The notes: generated from the letters alone by a model not told the origin. Counted from the first letter of the stretch, positions 1-11,430 are shown. The stretch is 64,000 nucleotides of DNA from Branchipolynoe longqiensis (GCA_030323885.1 CM059187.1:125038025-125102024), one strand, 5' to 3'. Made by a program: numbers and translations.

Positions 1-898
1 CAGTAGCAGTTGCGACCAGTTTATACTGACTGAATGTCACCATAGTAACATATGTGTTGGCGGTGCGTTGCTGTGACCTATTAGTTCAATGTGTCGCTTA
101 ACCAACCTGTAATTAGCGCGCCACACCTGGCGGGTCATCCAGCACCAGTCTAATTAGGCTAATTACCAGCCACCGGCTGCGCATGTCCACCGGAAACACG
201 TGGTCGAGCACCGATCGTCGCGCAACCGGTGTGGTCGATTTAAATGGGCGATAATGGAGGAGAATGGTGCATGGTGGATTTGTCATTGTTAAAGGTGTTG
301 TGTAATGGCAGCTGCGTCAGACATAAATAACAGTAGGGTCACGACTCAGGATCTCAGATCCAATCAGATACTACCTTACAAGGGCGTCCAATAAGAGGGC
401 TTGTTTCTTTTAGTCATGGTACTACAAAATGGCAGCCCCCATACAAAGTTTGTGAATCTTAACAACTGACATATGCTCTATCTGCTCATTCTAAGCTGTA
501 TTTTTATTATTTAAGGAAGCAAGTAGGTAGCTACAATGAACTTTTGGTCTTCTATTTGAATTAAATAAGATGTACTATAAAACAATCAATGTTGACATTG
601 AATATAGGTATTCTCGATGTTGGCAGTATTTGTGCTGCAGTAATGCTATGTCTATGCGGAGCATTTATTTTTGCAAAATAAATTTAAAAGCTTCATTGGG
701 TCGATTAAAACGATCTTAATGTGCGACTGAAGAGGAAGATCTGACGTATTTAAATTAACCTAAGAGCAATTTTCTCTGAAAGGATTAAAAAGCAGAGATA
801 ATAGTGAAAGTTGGGATATTCTGATTGTCAGTGCCAGTGGTAGCCGTACCGGATCACGGCCTCAAAAACTTATTTTCGAAAAATAAATTCAAAAACTT
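1..898. other. No recognisable feature
   Basis: I see no coding region, RNA gene or repeat shared with the rest of the window. The first 270 bases are richer in CpG than what follows; the remainder is AT-rich. Confidence 0.5.
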
Positions 899-908
899 CC
901 AATTGGCT

Positions 909-1339
909 TGTTTGTTTTGTTTGTCTGTTGTTGTTTTACGTCCTAGCAACATCTAAGGTTATATCAGGACGGGTACCGACTTGTGACAGTATGCACTCAT
1001 GGCGATTTGTTTGTCTGTTGTTGTTTTACATCCTAGCAACATCTAAGGTTATATCAGGACGGGTACCGACTTGTGACAGTACACACTCATGGCAATTTTA
1101 TAGTGCTACTCCACTGGGAAATCAGGCCGCCGGCACCATGACCCGATATCCAACTCAGTCACATTATCCTGACACTGAGCTAACCAGTCCTTACCCTATC
1201 CTAATAATGCCGAACACTAGGCTAGAAAGCGACAAGTATCAATTTTTAAGTCCTCGGTTTGACTCGACCAGGAACCGGACTCGCGAACTCCCGATCTTCC
1301 GCACGCGAGGCCTGTGCTCTACTGATTCGGCCACCGGTC
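909..1339 (-). mobile_element. SINE-1 copy with tandemly duplicated tail
   Basis: The tRNA-like head is at the right end (CGAACTCCCGA and ATTCGGCCACCG read as box B and box A on the minus strand) and the tail at the left end. It is flanked by a direct repeat CCAATTGGCT (899-908 and 1340-1349), taken as the target-site duplication. The tail is present twice with a 90-bp period (about 919-1008 and 1009-1098). An open frame of 149 codons crosses the element but only reads SINE sequence and is not a gene. Confidence 0.85.
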
Positions 1340-1349
1340 CCAATTGGCT

Positions 1350-1911
1350 GATAAAAAAGGTGAATGTGATATTGTAGAGAAACATCGGAACTATTTAATA
1401 GAAATATGAGAAAGTTGCTTTCAAAGCACCAAAAAGCACAAATTACTGTGATAGTTAGGGTAGTTTTAGTCTTGTCTCTATGACAGAAGCATTTGTTTTA
1501 CCCTTCTCGCATTGTGAGAGTAAAACGTGCACGGATGTCCGACATCAAGAATGTCAGTAGCTTGAGTAGGGAAATCGTGATTACCTGCCAGAACATCATG
1601 GCACCCACTGTGTTGTCGCATGTGTTACTTTTTGCTTTGCTGTGTGGACATTTCATTTTGAGCTATTAACAAGCTGTCTTTTGCATGATGTAGATAACAT
1701 GTTTTTCTTCATCTGGGTCCTCAAATCTTCTGAATTTGTAAACTAAAAGTTTGATGGAAATTGCTCTGAATTCCTTTTTTTCCCTTTATCATTTATTGAT
1801 CAATTTGATGTATTCCTCGCTACAACTATACCGATGTAGATCACATTTTCCCCCGCAACTTCCTTTTTGAATTGTTGATGTAGCACAGAAATGAAGAAAG
1901 TTGTGATATTT
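1350..1911. other. No recognisable feature
   Basis: AT-rich DNA with no convincing gene or repeat shared with the rest of the window. Confidence 0.4.
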
Positions 1912-2215
1912 TGAAGTTGAGTATAATTTTCAACATCAAAATTATTTTTTTAGGAAACAAGAAACAATTTTTAGAACTTCATAGACATGTTTAATACATA
2001 TTTATGTATCTATTGGGAAAGTATGGTGAAAATCTACTGAAGGACACTATTAGATTTTAGCCATAGAAAAGAACTATGTGGGAACGTTCTGTTTACTGTG
2101 CCACATGCAACATAGTTTGAGATGAGAATAATTTTCAACATCAAAATTCTTCTTCAAGTATACAAAAAGTGGTGTTTTTAGAACTTCATAGACATGTTTA
2201 ATGTATATTGATGTA
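1912..2215. repeat. Diverged local duplication of about 100 bp
   Basis: 1912-2009 and 2116-2215 share TAATTTTCAACATCAAAATT followed by TTTAGAACTTCATAGACATG and TTTAAT, with small insertions between the blocks. The copies lie about 200 bp apart in direct orientation. The family is not recognised. Confidence 0.7.
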
Positions 2216-2341
2216 CATAACCGCATATGGGAATACTAATTTCCGATGCTTCAGAGTGGGTGATTAGGTAATACGGTACCATACACCTACAGGTAGTGTT
2301 AAACTTGCCCGCAATTAGTACGGCCCATGGATCATCACTAG

Positions 2342-2591
2342 GTTGTCTCTGACAACACTGTGGTAATACAATCGGAGACACTGGGGCCTACACAATCAAA
2401 TGTAAGCAAACTAAGACTATTTTTGGGTAGAGAAAATAAGTCTGCTTTACCATTGCCGCAGTCAGACAGGGTTATTCCAGTTAATGATTTGAACATAGAT
2501 AATATCGAACCACTACTTGATGGTGAAATCCCATCAGCTAGTACACATGGAGTAGTTATGGCGAACAAGAAATTCTTCTAAAACAAATAAA
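2342..2591 (+). other. Coding-like fragment, unknown origin, ending just before AATAAA
   Basis: An open frame of 79 codons runs from 2342 to the TAA at 2579-2581. It is preceded by CACTAG, where the in-frame TAG coincides with a possible AG splice acceptor, and a polyadenylation-type AATAAA lies at 2586-2591. The predicted residues are balanced in composition rather than low-complexity (it contains PLPQSDRVIPVNDLN and IEPLLDGEIP), unlike every repeat-derived frame here. It could be a terminal exon, a transposon remnant or chance: there is no ATG near its start and an antisense frame of 76 codons overlaps it. I do not recognise the protein. Confidence 0.2.
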
Positions 2592-2895
2592 AAGCCACAA
2601 GTTAGAATAATACGTTGCAAACTCGCAGGTAAAACTAAACAAGGTGGGAAACATACATAGGGAGTTCCACCATTATATAAATATCCTTTAGTTAATAAAG
2701 GACATTCAAAATTTATTTAAAAAAATGTTTAATCAACTTTGGACTTGATCTCAAAATATTGATGTTAAAAATACTAGGAATGTAAATAACTATATTAAAG
2801 AATTATTGTGGTGGGGAAGGCTGATAAACATTTAGTAGGAAAATACAAAAACGTATGTATTCAGATATTATGGATTAACCGTATTCAGATATTAT
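2592..2895. other. No recognisable feature
   Basis: AT-rich. The only structure seen is a short direct repeat GTATTCAGATATTAT near 2857 and 2880. Confidence 0.4.
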
Positions 2896-2896
2896 A

Positions 2897-3243
2897 AGCC
2901 CTGTTTACACGGGTGATTTAAAACGCCACATATAAAACGACTTGCCTAGATCAATTCACATTTGCCGTGTAAATGCGACGCTGTGGCATTTTAGGGCTGA
3001 ATCGATTCATATGAAACACTTCATCTATACCAGGTCGCAAGGTGGTTTATGTGAAGCGATTCAGCTGGTTCCTGGGCGGCGACTAAACAAATAACAGTAC
3101 TCACCGGCTACAGGCTCACTAAGGCTGCTGGTTCCCGGCGCCGACACACTTTCAAACTCAGTCCGTGTAAACGCGCCACTACATCGCTTCATATAAATTG
3201 ATTTGCCTAAATCGCTTCACAATTTCCCGTGTAAACACGGCTA
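2897..3243. mobile_element. Fam-A TIR element (MITE-like)
   Basis: Begins AGCCCTGTTTACACGGG and ends CCCGTGTAAACACGGCT, imperfect inverted ends of about 17 bp, with TA-containing flanks consistent with a TA target. The interior has subterminal copies of a motif like GTGAAGCGATTCA and CGTGTAAACGC. About 347 bp with no coding capacity, so presumably non-autonomous. Confidence 0.75.
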
Positions 3244-3249
3244 TAGATT

Positions 3250-3944
3250 AACCGTAAATATAATGGTGGCACTTGTGTATATGGTCATTCGGGCGCCCAT
3301 ATTTCCAGAATTGATCGTATGGCCTTCTGAATGTGATGGGCCCATATAATTTTGGTCTCGGGAGTGCAATGGCACCCATCAACCAACCGGGCATAGTAGT
3401 GTCGATATTTGTGCTTACTGTAACAGTGAACCCTGCTAGTGATCCATGTTGTCAGAACGTCATTGACTACGTTCATGCTAACGGTCGGGCGGTTTAGGGT
3501 TAGCACAGCCTCATTTAAAATGTTTTGTGATGTTCGCAGAAATGTTTATATGCTTCACCAGCCATGGTGCGGCGAGCAGGAGTGTTGTAATCTGCTAAGT
3601 CGGCACTTTGGCAGTTTAAGTGGGCAAGATGAGTCCCCCTGCCTAGTCTGCAGTCTATTTCCTCCACCATTGTCTGGTAGTTTGGTTGTTACCGTGAGAG
3701 TTGGAGGTATTTACTAGTGTGGGATATGTTTTGTTGTGTTGTGCTCTGCTGTCTTTCACTACTCTCTGGTCGCTGGTGCCACCAGTGCGTGCGGACGCTG
3801 GACCAAGTAGGACATTTTCAGCTTTTATTTACACCATGTGTTGATACTCTTGCATTTTTCCGGAATCCGTTGTGTGTTTTGGTTGTCCACATTACTCTCC
3901 CCATTATGGTTATGTGTTTTGGGGGAAGTATGTATCATTTTTAC
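3250..3944. other. No recognisable feature
   Basis: Short open frames occur (92 and 91 codons at 3439-3992), but they have no recognisable domain and atypical composition. I do not call genes here. Confidence 0.4.
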
Positions 3945-4078
3945 AAATTTCTCAAAAGTTTACCATTTAAAATAAAAGTAACTTTAAACTAATGTAAAGT
4001 AGATACTAGTGATCGATCTAATATATTTATCTCAGAAAAATTACAGAAACTCAAAACCATCGGACTATGCAACTTTAA
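3945..4078 (+). mobile_element. Fam-C element, 3' half
   Basis: Contains the shared 3' portion (TTTAAAATAAAAGTAACTTT, then ATATATTTATCTCAG) and ends with the terminal motif CATCGGACTATGCAACTTTAA. Truncated on the left. Confidence 0.75.
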
Positions 4079-4173
4079 TCTGGACTGGAGGTTTATGCGT
4101 CAGGGTTTGGTAATGGCTTTAACTTGGTAAAATGATGAGACATTTCTTTAAGTCCCTTCCGTTATAGATTAAA

Positions 4174-4527
4174 TTTAGTTACATAGTCTGATGAGTTCCA
4201 GTTTTTGTCATTTTCTGAGATAAATATATTATGTTGATCATTATAATATATCTTACTTTAGTTTGAAGTGACATTTATTTTAAATGGCTAACTTTTCAGA
4301 TATTTGAAGTACAAACATACCAAATTAATTTTGGCAAGCACATCAAAAAGACTATAGGCTTCTGCAGTAACAGGTTCCATTAAATTGACTTGGTATTCCC
4401 TTCTATGTGGCAACAAATGCTCACTGAATGTATCAGAATCTAAGTTGGATATATTTAGAATCCAATCTAGGCTAGTGTTTTGGTTTTGAAAATGTGATGC
4501 CTTCATCGGACTATGCAGCTTTAAGCA
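4174..4527 (-). mobile_element. Fam-C element, nearly full length
   Basis: Left end TTAGTTACATAGTCTGATGA and right end TCATCGGACTATGCAGCTTT form the family TIRs. The interior matches other copies on the minus strand, including the block around AACAGGTTCCATTAAATTGA. About 350 bp, non-coding. Confidence 0.8.
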
Positions 4528-4680
4528 CAAAGTACACAGTTACAAAATTGGACCTAAAATACGAATATTATTAAAATAGCTCCAACACCATATCAATAGT
4601 CTGTATGACTACTCTGTATCATTAGAGACACATCGTTGTTCAGAGGAAGCCTACTGATTCGCCAGTGCTTGTCACTTTCT

Positions 4681-5094
4681 AAGCTAAGATTCCATATACG
4701 TGGTATGTGGTATGCAAATGCGAATGCGGCAAAAAATCGAAAAGCATGTAAAGTTATAGTAGTGCTTCCATATGAGATTGTGAATGCGAATGTGGCAAAT
4801 GGATCGACCCATGGACTGATCGGTGTGAATGCGAATGCTGCTGTGTTTGCCACAGAAAACAACATTAGCTTTGACTTTCCTTCACAAATTTGGAGCAAAA
4901 AAACCCTAGAAATGTCATGTGTATCTATCTTTTTTGGTTTGTTTGTTTGTTTGTTTAACGACCCCCCCCCCCCCAGCACAAAAAGTAGACATCGGCTATT
5001 GGGGGCTGGCATAGATCTATGTCGCATATACCGCATTCACATACCACATACCGCATTCCACATTCCGCATACCGAGTATGTGGAATCTTAGCTT
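4681..5094. mobile_element. Fam-E TIR element copy 1
   Basis: Starts AAGCTAAGATTCCATATA and ends TATGTGGAATCTTAGCTT, inverted ends matching over 18 bp with one difference. Subterminal regions carry short repeats of the types GGTATGC, GAATGCG and CATACCGC. A C-run at 4963-4974 and a TTTG run lie inside. Two overlapping non-gene frames cross it. Confidence 0.8.
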
Positions 5095-5226
5095 TAGTGT
5101 GTATTGGCCATTGGTGCCCAATTACTCCCAGACTCGCCGTGCCCAACAGGGTTCTCCATCATGCTCAGTTTGAAACAGTGGCATTATCCCTGGAATCTCT
5201 TTCTGGTTAATTGAGTGCGACTCTAA

Positions 5227-5664
5227 AGGGGCTGTCACATTAGGGTTTTTTGCGGGAGCGTATGGCGGCGTAGGCGCGTTACGTCATATACGTCGGCATA
5301 CGCCGTATACGCTACTCATACGCTACGCATACGCTACTCATACGCTACTCATACGCCGCCAGATGCCGCCAGATGCCGACTTATGTGAAGCGTATGCGGC
5401 ATACGCCGCCACAAGCTTTCATAAATCCGTCCGTCCAAATTTGTTTGTGCATGCTCAAAAAAACTCGACCTATGAGGGCGTATGGCCCATACTGTCAAAA
5501 AATGTCACAGCACGCTCCCATACGCTCCTCATACGCTCCTCGTAGGTTCCACATACGCTCAAAACCACCCGAAAGGTCACCAAATGTCATCATAGGCCGG
5601 CACGCGCAGGACCTACATAGGTTTTCAATACGCTCCCACCATACGCCGTAATGTGAGAGGGCCT
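5227..5664. mobile_element. Fam-B TIR element copy B1
   Basis: Starts AGGGGCTGTCACATTA and ends TAATGTGAGAGGGCCT; both flanks are TAA (5224-5226 and 5665-5667), a 3-bp duplication. The interior is dense in CATACGC/GCGTATG repeats arranged as an imperfect palindrome, with a central GTGCATGCTCAAAAAAA core. 438 bp, non-coding. A TAA/TTA target is typical of PIF/Harbinger-type transposons, but no transposase is present to confirm this. Confidence 0.85.
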
Positions 5665-5766
5665 TAAGGGTGAGTTAGATGTGTATGCCATATTAAGCAA
5701 TATGTTGTCAGATAATTAAACCAAGAACTGGATTGTCAGTAGGAGGAAGTTAGGTGTCTCTAGTGT

Positions 5767-6050
5767 TTAAAGCTGCATAGTCTGATGAAATATAAAATTG
5801 TCAAAACCAAAGCAATTATCTAGATTTGATTTTACATATCTAACTTAGATACTGATGCACTTGTTAAGCATTTGTTTCTGCATTGAAGGCAATACTGAGT
5901 CAATTTAAAGTCTATAGTGTCAGAGTTTTGGCAAGCTTGCCAAAACTAATTTTCCATGTTTACACTCAAAATATCTCAAAAGTTTACCATTTAAAATAAA
6001 AGTAACTCTGAACTAATGTAAAGTAGATACTAGTGTTCGATCTAACATTT
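5767..6050 (+). mobile_element. Fam-C element, 3'-truncated
   Basis: Starts TTAAAGCTGCATAGTCTGAT and follows the family through ATCTAGATTTGATTTTACAT and GTAAAGTAGATACTAGTG, then is lost in an AT-rich stretch before the right TIR. Confidence 0.8.
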
Positions 6051-6052
6051 TT

Positions 6053-6757
6053 ATATTTATATTTTTATTATTTATGCTATTCAGCATCTACTCCGTTCTG
6101 GGGAATGGTGATGTATGTACATTTTTCATACATATTGTTGTGCATTTCTAAGTATTTGCCTCATTCCGAGAGACGGGGAAGTAAGAATGTTCTCCCCTAG
6201 GATTGCACTGATCACATTTAATTCCAGTTCATCCCCTTTGCTGGAGGTTGTCATGGCTTCCTTGGTCATTTTTGTGTTTGTCATCTCCTTATCTACATTT
6301 GTCGCCGTTTTTTCTGCCATTTTAACGGTCGGCTCTGGTCACCTCTTGTTGTCTTTTGTATTCTACTTTGTTGGGATTCCTCCTTTGTTAACCTAACAAT
6401 GGATAATTTGCATCTATCCTGGTGCTCCTTGTGCTCAGGGCAATCCTTTGTATTATTATTTCCACACTTAGTATCATGTGTGTTAATTGTTGTTATCTGT
6501 CGTGTTTTCCGCCATTTTTAACGGTTTGCTGCGGTTCATTGTACTCTTTTTGGTTTGATTCCTCCTTTGTTATCCTAACAATGCATATTTTACACCTATC
6601 CTAGAACAAATATATATAAATATATTGTGGTTCTTATTGCATTGCTTAGCATCATTAAATGTACTTACATTGTACTGAAAAATGGGGCCGGCTTAAAATA
6701 GTTAAGTACCTTTAAATGTGAAGCTATAATTCATGCAGGGGAAATTGTCCCAGAACA
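6053..6757. repeat. Diverged direct duplication of about 110 bp
   Basis: About 6302-6421 and 6495-6602 share GCCATTT(T)TAACGGT and GATTCCTCCTTTGTTA followed by CCTAACAATG and CTATCCT. The family is unknown and the predicted translations are not convincing as a protein. Nothing else is recognised in the stretch. Confidence 0.6.
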
Positions 6758-7419
6758 GAATATATGTAGTTTTGTTGGGTTTCTGGCCACTATTGTAATG
6801 TTTAACATTAATCACTAAGACCAATCACAAAATTGTACTGAATAATTTAGGAATCCCAATTAAATTAAAATATAAACAACAGATTTCTTTAAGTATGTAG
6901 TTGTGTTGGGTTCCTGGCCACTATTGTAATGTTTAACAGTAATCACTAAAACCAATCACAAAATTGTATTGAATAATTTAGGAATCCCAATTCAATTAAA
7001 ATATAAACAACAGATTTCTTTAAGTATGTAGTTGTGTTGGGTTCCTGGCCACTATTGTAATGTTTAACAGTAATCACTAAAACCAATCACAAAATTGTAT
7101 TGAATAATTTAGGAATCCCAATTCAATTAAAATATAAACAACAGATTTCTTCAAGTATGTAGTTGTGTTGGGTTCCTGGCCACTATTGTAATGTTTAACA
7201 GTAATCACTAAAACCAATCACAAAATTGTATTGAATAATTTAGGAATCCCAATTCCCATTAAAATATAAACAACAGATTTCTTCAAGTATGTAGTTGTGT
7301 TGGGTTCCTGGCCACTATTGTAATGTTTAACATTAATCACTAAAACCAATCACAAAATTGTATTGAATAATTTAGGAATCCCAATTAAATTAAAATATAA
7401 ACAACAGATTTCTTCAAGG
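6758..7419 (+). repeat. 131-bp tandem satellite, five units
   Basis: Landmark AAGTATGTAGTTGTGTTGGG recurs at about 6891, 7022, 7153 and 7285, giving a unit of 131-132 bp. The monomers include GGCCACTATTGTAATGTTTA and CCAATCACAAAATTGTATTG and are very similar to one another; the first unit is the most divergent. Each unit carries CCAATCA. Non-coding. Confidence 0.95.
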
Positions 7420-7974
7420 CAAGTTTTATTGACCATTCAAATACATTATATTAGTACCAATGTTAAATTGATTGATGGTTGTTTAATGTCATGTTATTCA
7501 GTTAGTTTGTTTCCATGAAAAATAAATGTGTTTGTCATATTTATTGTCTTCATATTTTGAGGAAAATCGGATATGGTCCAATTTGTGTCTATTGGGAGCA
7601 ATAATAAAATCGATGATATAATTGTTTAAATTGCAAGAAGTGAAAAGTAATAAGTTAACTCAGTAGTTAATGTGTGAAACATGAGATACAAAAGAGAAAA
7701 GATACAAGATTTAACAGTTACAATTGACAAAATAGGGGTGATATTGGTACGCTTAGAAAGATCTTATCATTGTGATTACAAATATATATAACATAATTAT
7801 ATCAGCCCATTATTCCAATAGTTATAACCTTTCAAATATTTAATCTTTGCCCGTGATTTTGCACATATTATTCGTTACTTTGCAAATGCATAAATCCTCA
7901 TGTTCGAGGCTGCCTGCTAAAAGCAAATTACATTTTAATTACATCATTATTTGTTCAGATTATTTCTAGCACAA
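7420..7974. other. AT-rich DNA, nothing recognised
   Basis: No gene or family match to the rest of the window. Confidence 0.4.
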
Positions 7975-8400
7975 ATTCAAATCTACATATACATATACAT
8001 GTCTGAATATGTATATATGCATATTGATTGACTAGCAATATACAATATACATACGCATATACATACCTACACAAGTAAGTTATTTATAAGTAACTGTAAA
8101 TATATGTATATGTATTTATATTATATGTGTATCTATATATATGTACACATGTCTGAGTATGTATATGTGTATAAATAGACTCGTAATATATAATATACAT
8201 ACGCATACATACGTACGCAAGTAAGTTATTTATAAGTAGCTGTAAATAAATGTATATATATATATATTATATGCGTATCTACATATGCATACACATGTCT
8301 GAGTATGTATATATGCATATAAATAGTCAGTAATATATAATATACACACGCATATATACATATGTACACAAGTAAGTTATTTATAAGTAACTATGTATAT
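7975..8400 (+). repeat. AT-rich satellite of about 146-151 bp, three units
   Basis: CAAGTAAGTTATTTATAAGT recurs near 8072, 8218 and 8369; each unit also contains ACATGTCTGAGTATGTATAT and an AATATATAATATACA block. It runs directly into a TA microsatellite. Confidence 0.85.
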
Positions 8401-8411
8401 ATATAAATATA

Positions 8412-8451
<40 letters not shown>

Positions 8452-8452
8452 T
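8390..8452. repeat. TA microsatellite
   Basis: Nearly pure TA dinucleotides closing the AT-rich satellite. Confidence 0.9.
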
Positions 8453-8877
8453 ATACTATGCTAACTCAAAGTTTGCCAACTCTTTGTGCGTCGTCACACT
8501 GCCATTCAACTCCCCCCCCCCCCCCATCCACACCTCCTCCCCTCACCCTCCGCTCCCCAGAGAAAAAGTTCCTTTGCACACTGGTATCGCGCCTGTCGCT
8601 GTGGTGGCGTTGGTGCGACAATGGGCGGTGTCAGATATCCGTCGGCACTTTTTCCCTCCACTAGCACGGTCGTGTGTGTCGCACCTGTAGCCTCGTCTCC
8701 CCGCCTCCCGATAGGGGGCGCCCCAAGACTGTGCTGGCTCACCGAGCAGCTCAGCGGTGTGTTTAGTTGTCTACCTACCAACTGACACCCGCGTAGTAAT
8801 GTATTGTTTAACTAACGAGTGAAGGTATTGTGTGAAGGATGGTCTTATATTATTGGGATTGTTTAAATAAAAATAAT
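8453..8877. other. GC-rich non-coding stretch
   Basis: A C-run (8513-8525) is followed by moderately CpG-rich DNA. Overlapping frames exist on both strands, but none has recognisable sequence. It contains GGTGGCGTTGGTGCGAC, faintly like the Fam-F core, but the match is too weak to call. Confidence 0.35.
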
Positions 8878-9345
8878 AATAAGAAGAAGAAGAAGAAGAA
8901 GAAGAATATAAATCAAAATAATGAGATTAATGAGAATAATGAGAACAATAACAAATAATATGAGTAACAAGAATAATAAGGCAATACAAATCATAAGAAT
9001 TATAAGAATTTAAATAATAAGAATAAGAATATAAATCAGAATAATGAGATTAATGAGAATAATGAGAACAATAACAAATAATATAAGTAATAAGAATAAT
9101 AAGGCATGCAAATAATAGAATAATAAGAATGATCAGAAGCATAAGAATAAATGATGAGAATAATAGAATAATAAGAATACTAATGGTAAAAAAAGGAATA
9201 ATGTGAAGAAGAAGGACAATAAGTAATGGGAATAATAAAACCAATAACAATAATGAGAAACACGTGTAAACTGAGAATAATAAGAATAATAAAAACAATT
9301 ACAACAAGAATGAGTATAAGACTTAGAATGACAGGTCTTTTGGGA
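8878..9345. repeat. Degenerate AAT/AAG-rich simple repeat with duplicated block
   Basis: Starts with an AAG run (8880-8905), then imperfect AATAATGAGAATAATAAG. The block ATAAATCAGAATAATGAGAT/TAATGAGAATAATGAGAACA recurs (about 8906-8985 and 9028-9105), indicating local duplication. Antisense frames rich in Ile, Leu and Phe are composition artefacts. Confidence 0.85.
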
Positions 9346-9661
9346 GGAATAAGAATATTCTGAATGTATAGAGCAGTATACTTGAGCACGCCTCCAAATA
9401 GATTAATTTTGGGAGATTAGATCAATGAGTCATTGACATTACGCTAACTGCTCACTGAGCTGCTCATTCTGAGAGTGTCGACCCCCAAAGCTTTCTGGAT
9501 GAAGGTGCTGCCGTGCCTAGAGAGGGAGCGCATTAGTGTCAACACTAACTGTCAGCCCTTCTGCCCCCTTTCTGTCTTGTATGACAATGAAGTCGCCCCC
9601 ACCTTCCACCCGTCTGACGCATCTGTGAATATTTCACCAATTCTCCCAGCTTAATGTGTAC
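9346..9661. other. No recognisable feature
   Basis: Mixed composition, no repeat or gene recognised. Confidence 0.35.
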
Positions 9662-10556
9662 CTAGTGATGCGCAGTGTTGTATGGGAGCAGTTAGTGAGG
9701 GAGACCACCGTGGTGGCGCCACTAGTTCAGGTCGGTGTACAATCAAATAGCGTAGCACATAGGTAATATTCTGTTATTTGTACTAACATAATTATTGATT
9801 CATCACATAACTAGTGACACGCAGTGTTGCATGGGAGTGGTTTGTGAGAGTGACCACCGTGGTGGCGCCACTAGTTCAGGTTGGTGTACAATCAAATAGC
9901 AAAGCAAATAGGTAATATTCTGTTATTAATACTAACATAATTATTGATTCATCACATAACTAGTGACAGACAGTGTTGCATGGGAGTGGTTAGTGAGGGT
10001 GACCATCCTGGTGGTGCCACTAGTTCAGGTTGGTGTACAATCAAATAGCGTAGCACATAGGTAATATTCCGTTATTTATACTAACATAATTATTGATCCA
10101 TCACATAACTAGTGACACGCAGCTTTGCATGGGAGTGGTTAGTGAGGGTGACCACCATGGTGGTGCCACTAGTTCAGGTTGGTGTACAATCAAATAGCGA
10201 AGCGCATAGGTAATATTCCGTTATTTACACTAACATAATTATTGATCCATCACATAACTAGTGATGCCCAGTGTTGCATGGGAGCAGTTAGTGAGGCTGA
10301 CCACCGTGGTGGCGACACTAGTTCAGGTCAGTGTATAATCAAATAGCATAGTGCATAGGTAATATTCCGTTATTAATACTAACATAGTTATTGATCCATC
10401 ACATAACTAGTGACTCGCAGTGTTGTATGGGAATGGTTAGTGAGGGTGATCACCATGGTGGCGCCACTAGTTCAGGTTGGCGCACAATCAAATAGCATAG
10501 CACATAGGTAATATTCCGTTATTTATACTGACATAATTATTGATCCATCACATAGA
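9662..10556 (+). repeat. 149-bp tandem satellite, six units
   Basis: CTAGTGA(C/T)(A/G)C(G)CAGT begins units at 9662, 9811, 9960, 10109, 10258 and 10407, an exact 149-bp spacing each time. Every unit contains a palindromic core of the type CACCGTGGTGGCGCCACTAG and ends ATTATTGATCCATCACATAA. No indels separate the monomers despite point differences, which suggests phasing is constrained or the array is young. Confidence 0.95.
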
Positions 10557-10986
10557 TAATCCAATATTAAATGCCTAGCAATGTACCAAATTAACCCGCC
10601 ATCCGTACTGATGCCACTTTCTCACCCTACGTATAGATGGATTTAATGCACGTGTGTCTGAAGATTCACCATTTGTAAGATTATCCTTTCTTTTATTTTG
10701 GAATTGTCTTTATCAAGTGCACAGTGTTGTATCAGAGGGGTGCGGGGCAAAGCTTGAACCATATCGACCGATGCTTCAATAAGTCACTTATGGATGCATC
10801 TGGACATGTAAGGCTGTTATGGCTGGTTGTTTCCTGTTGCAATTTAACACCACATGAATGCTACAGAGCACATTCTTTCTTCCATGCTTTCTTCAAATAC
10901 CATGGAGTCCCTGAATGATTTTCTACTGTGCTTTTTTTCTGTTTTCTTTTTGTTTCTCTCACTTTTTGTTTGTTTGGGGGCGGGGC
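10557..10986. other. No recognisable feature
   Basis: Short frames only, none convincing. Confidence 0.35.
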
Positions 10987-11031
10987 GCGGTGGTGGTGGT
11001 GGTGGTGGTGGTGGTGGTGGGGGGGGGGGGG
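10987..11031. repeat. GGT microsatellite with G-run
   Basis: About ten GGT units followed by an 11-G run; potential G-quadruplex on the plus strand. Confidence 0.9.
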
Positions 11032-11210
11032 TCCCTGTCCAATAATCAGTTAGACAGTTTTCCCATTTCAGTGTTTTGCCTGGACTTCAAGGCGGGTACA
11101 GAATGTACAGATACAGAACACCGGATGGTTGGTGGGGGGTAAGACAGCCATGTGCCTTTGTGTGTAGATGAGCTTTCGGAAGTCTTCTATACTGATGTGC
11201 ACATCGTTCA

Positions 11211-11430
11211 GCCCCCCCCCCCCCCTCCTCCTCCTCCTACCCCTCCCTCCATCCTACCCACCCCCAGCCACCACTACCCCCATCCCAGCCACCTCACTAC
11301 TCCAACCCCTCTTCCACCCGCTCTCCCCATCTCCTTCCGCTCTCCCCTGCCGCCCACCCGCTGTCCCCTTCCCTCCTTCCGACTCTCCCCTCCCCTCCCC
11401 CATCCGCTCTCCCCTTCTCTCTAGCCCGCC
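11211..11430. repeat. C/T-rich low-complexity tract
   Basis: C-run and CTC units grading into CCCTCTCC-type sequence. Proline/serine-rich frames here are artefacts. Confidence 0.85.

Noticed and set aside
928..1377. 149-codon open frame
   Set aside because: It lies wholly across a SINE-1 copy and its duplicated tail.
6758..7419. CRISPR or phage repeat
   Set aside because: The 131-bp units are tandem and lack spacers.
9050..9389. Hydrophobic membrane-protein-like frames on the minus strand
   Set aside because: Ile/Leu/Phe richness follows from AAT/AAG simple repeats.
10854..11142. Short proteins with poly-Gly/poly-Val
   Set aside because: Translation of a GGT microsatellite.
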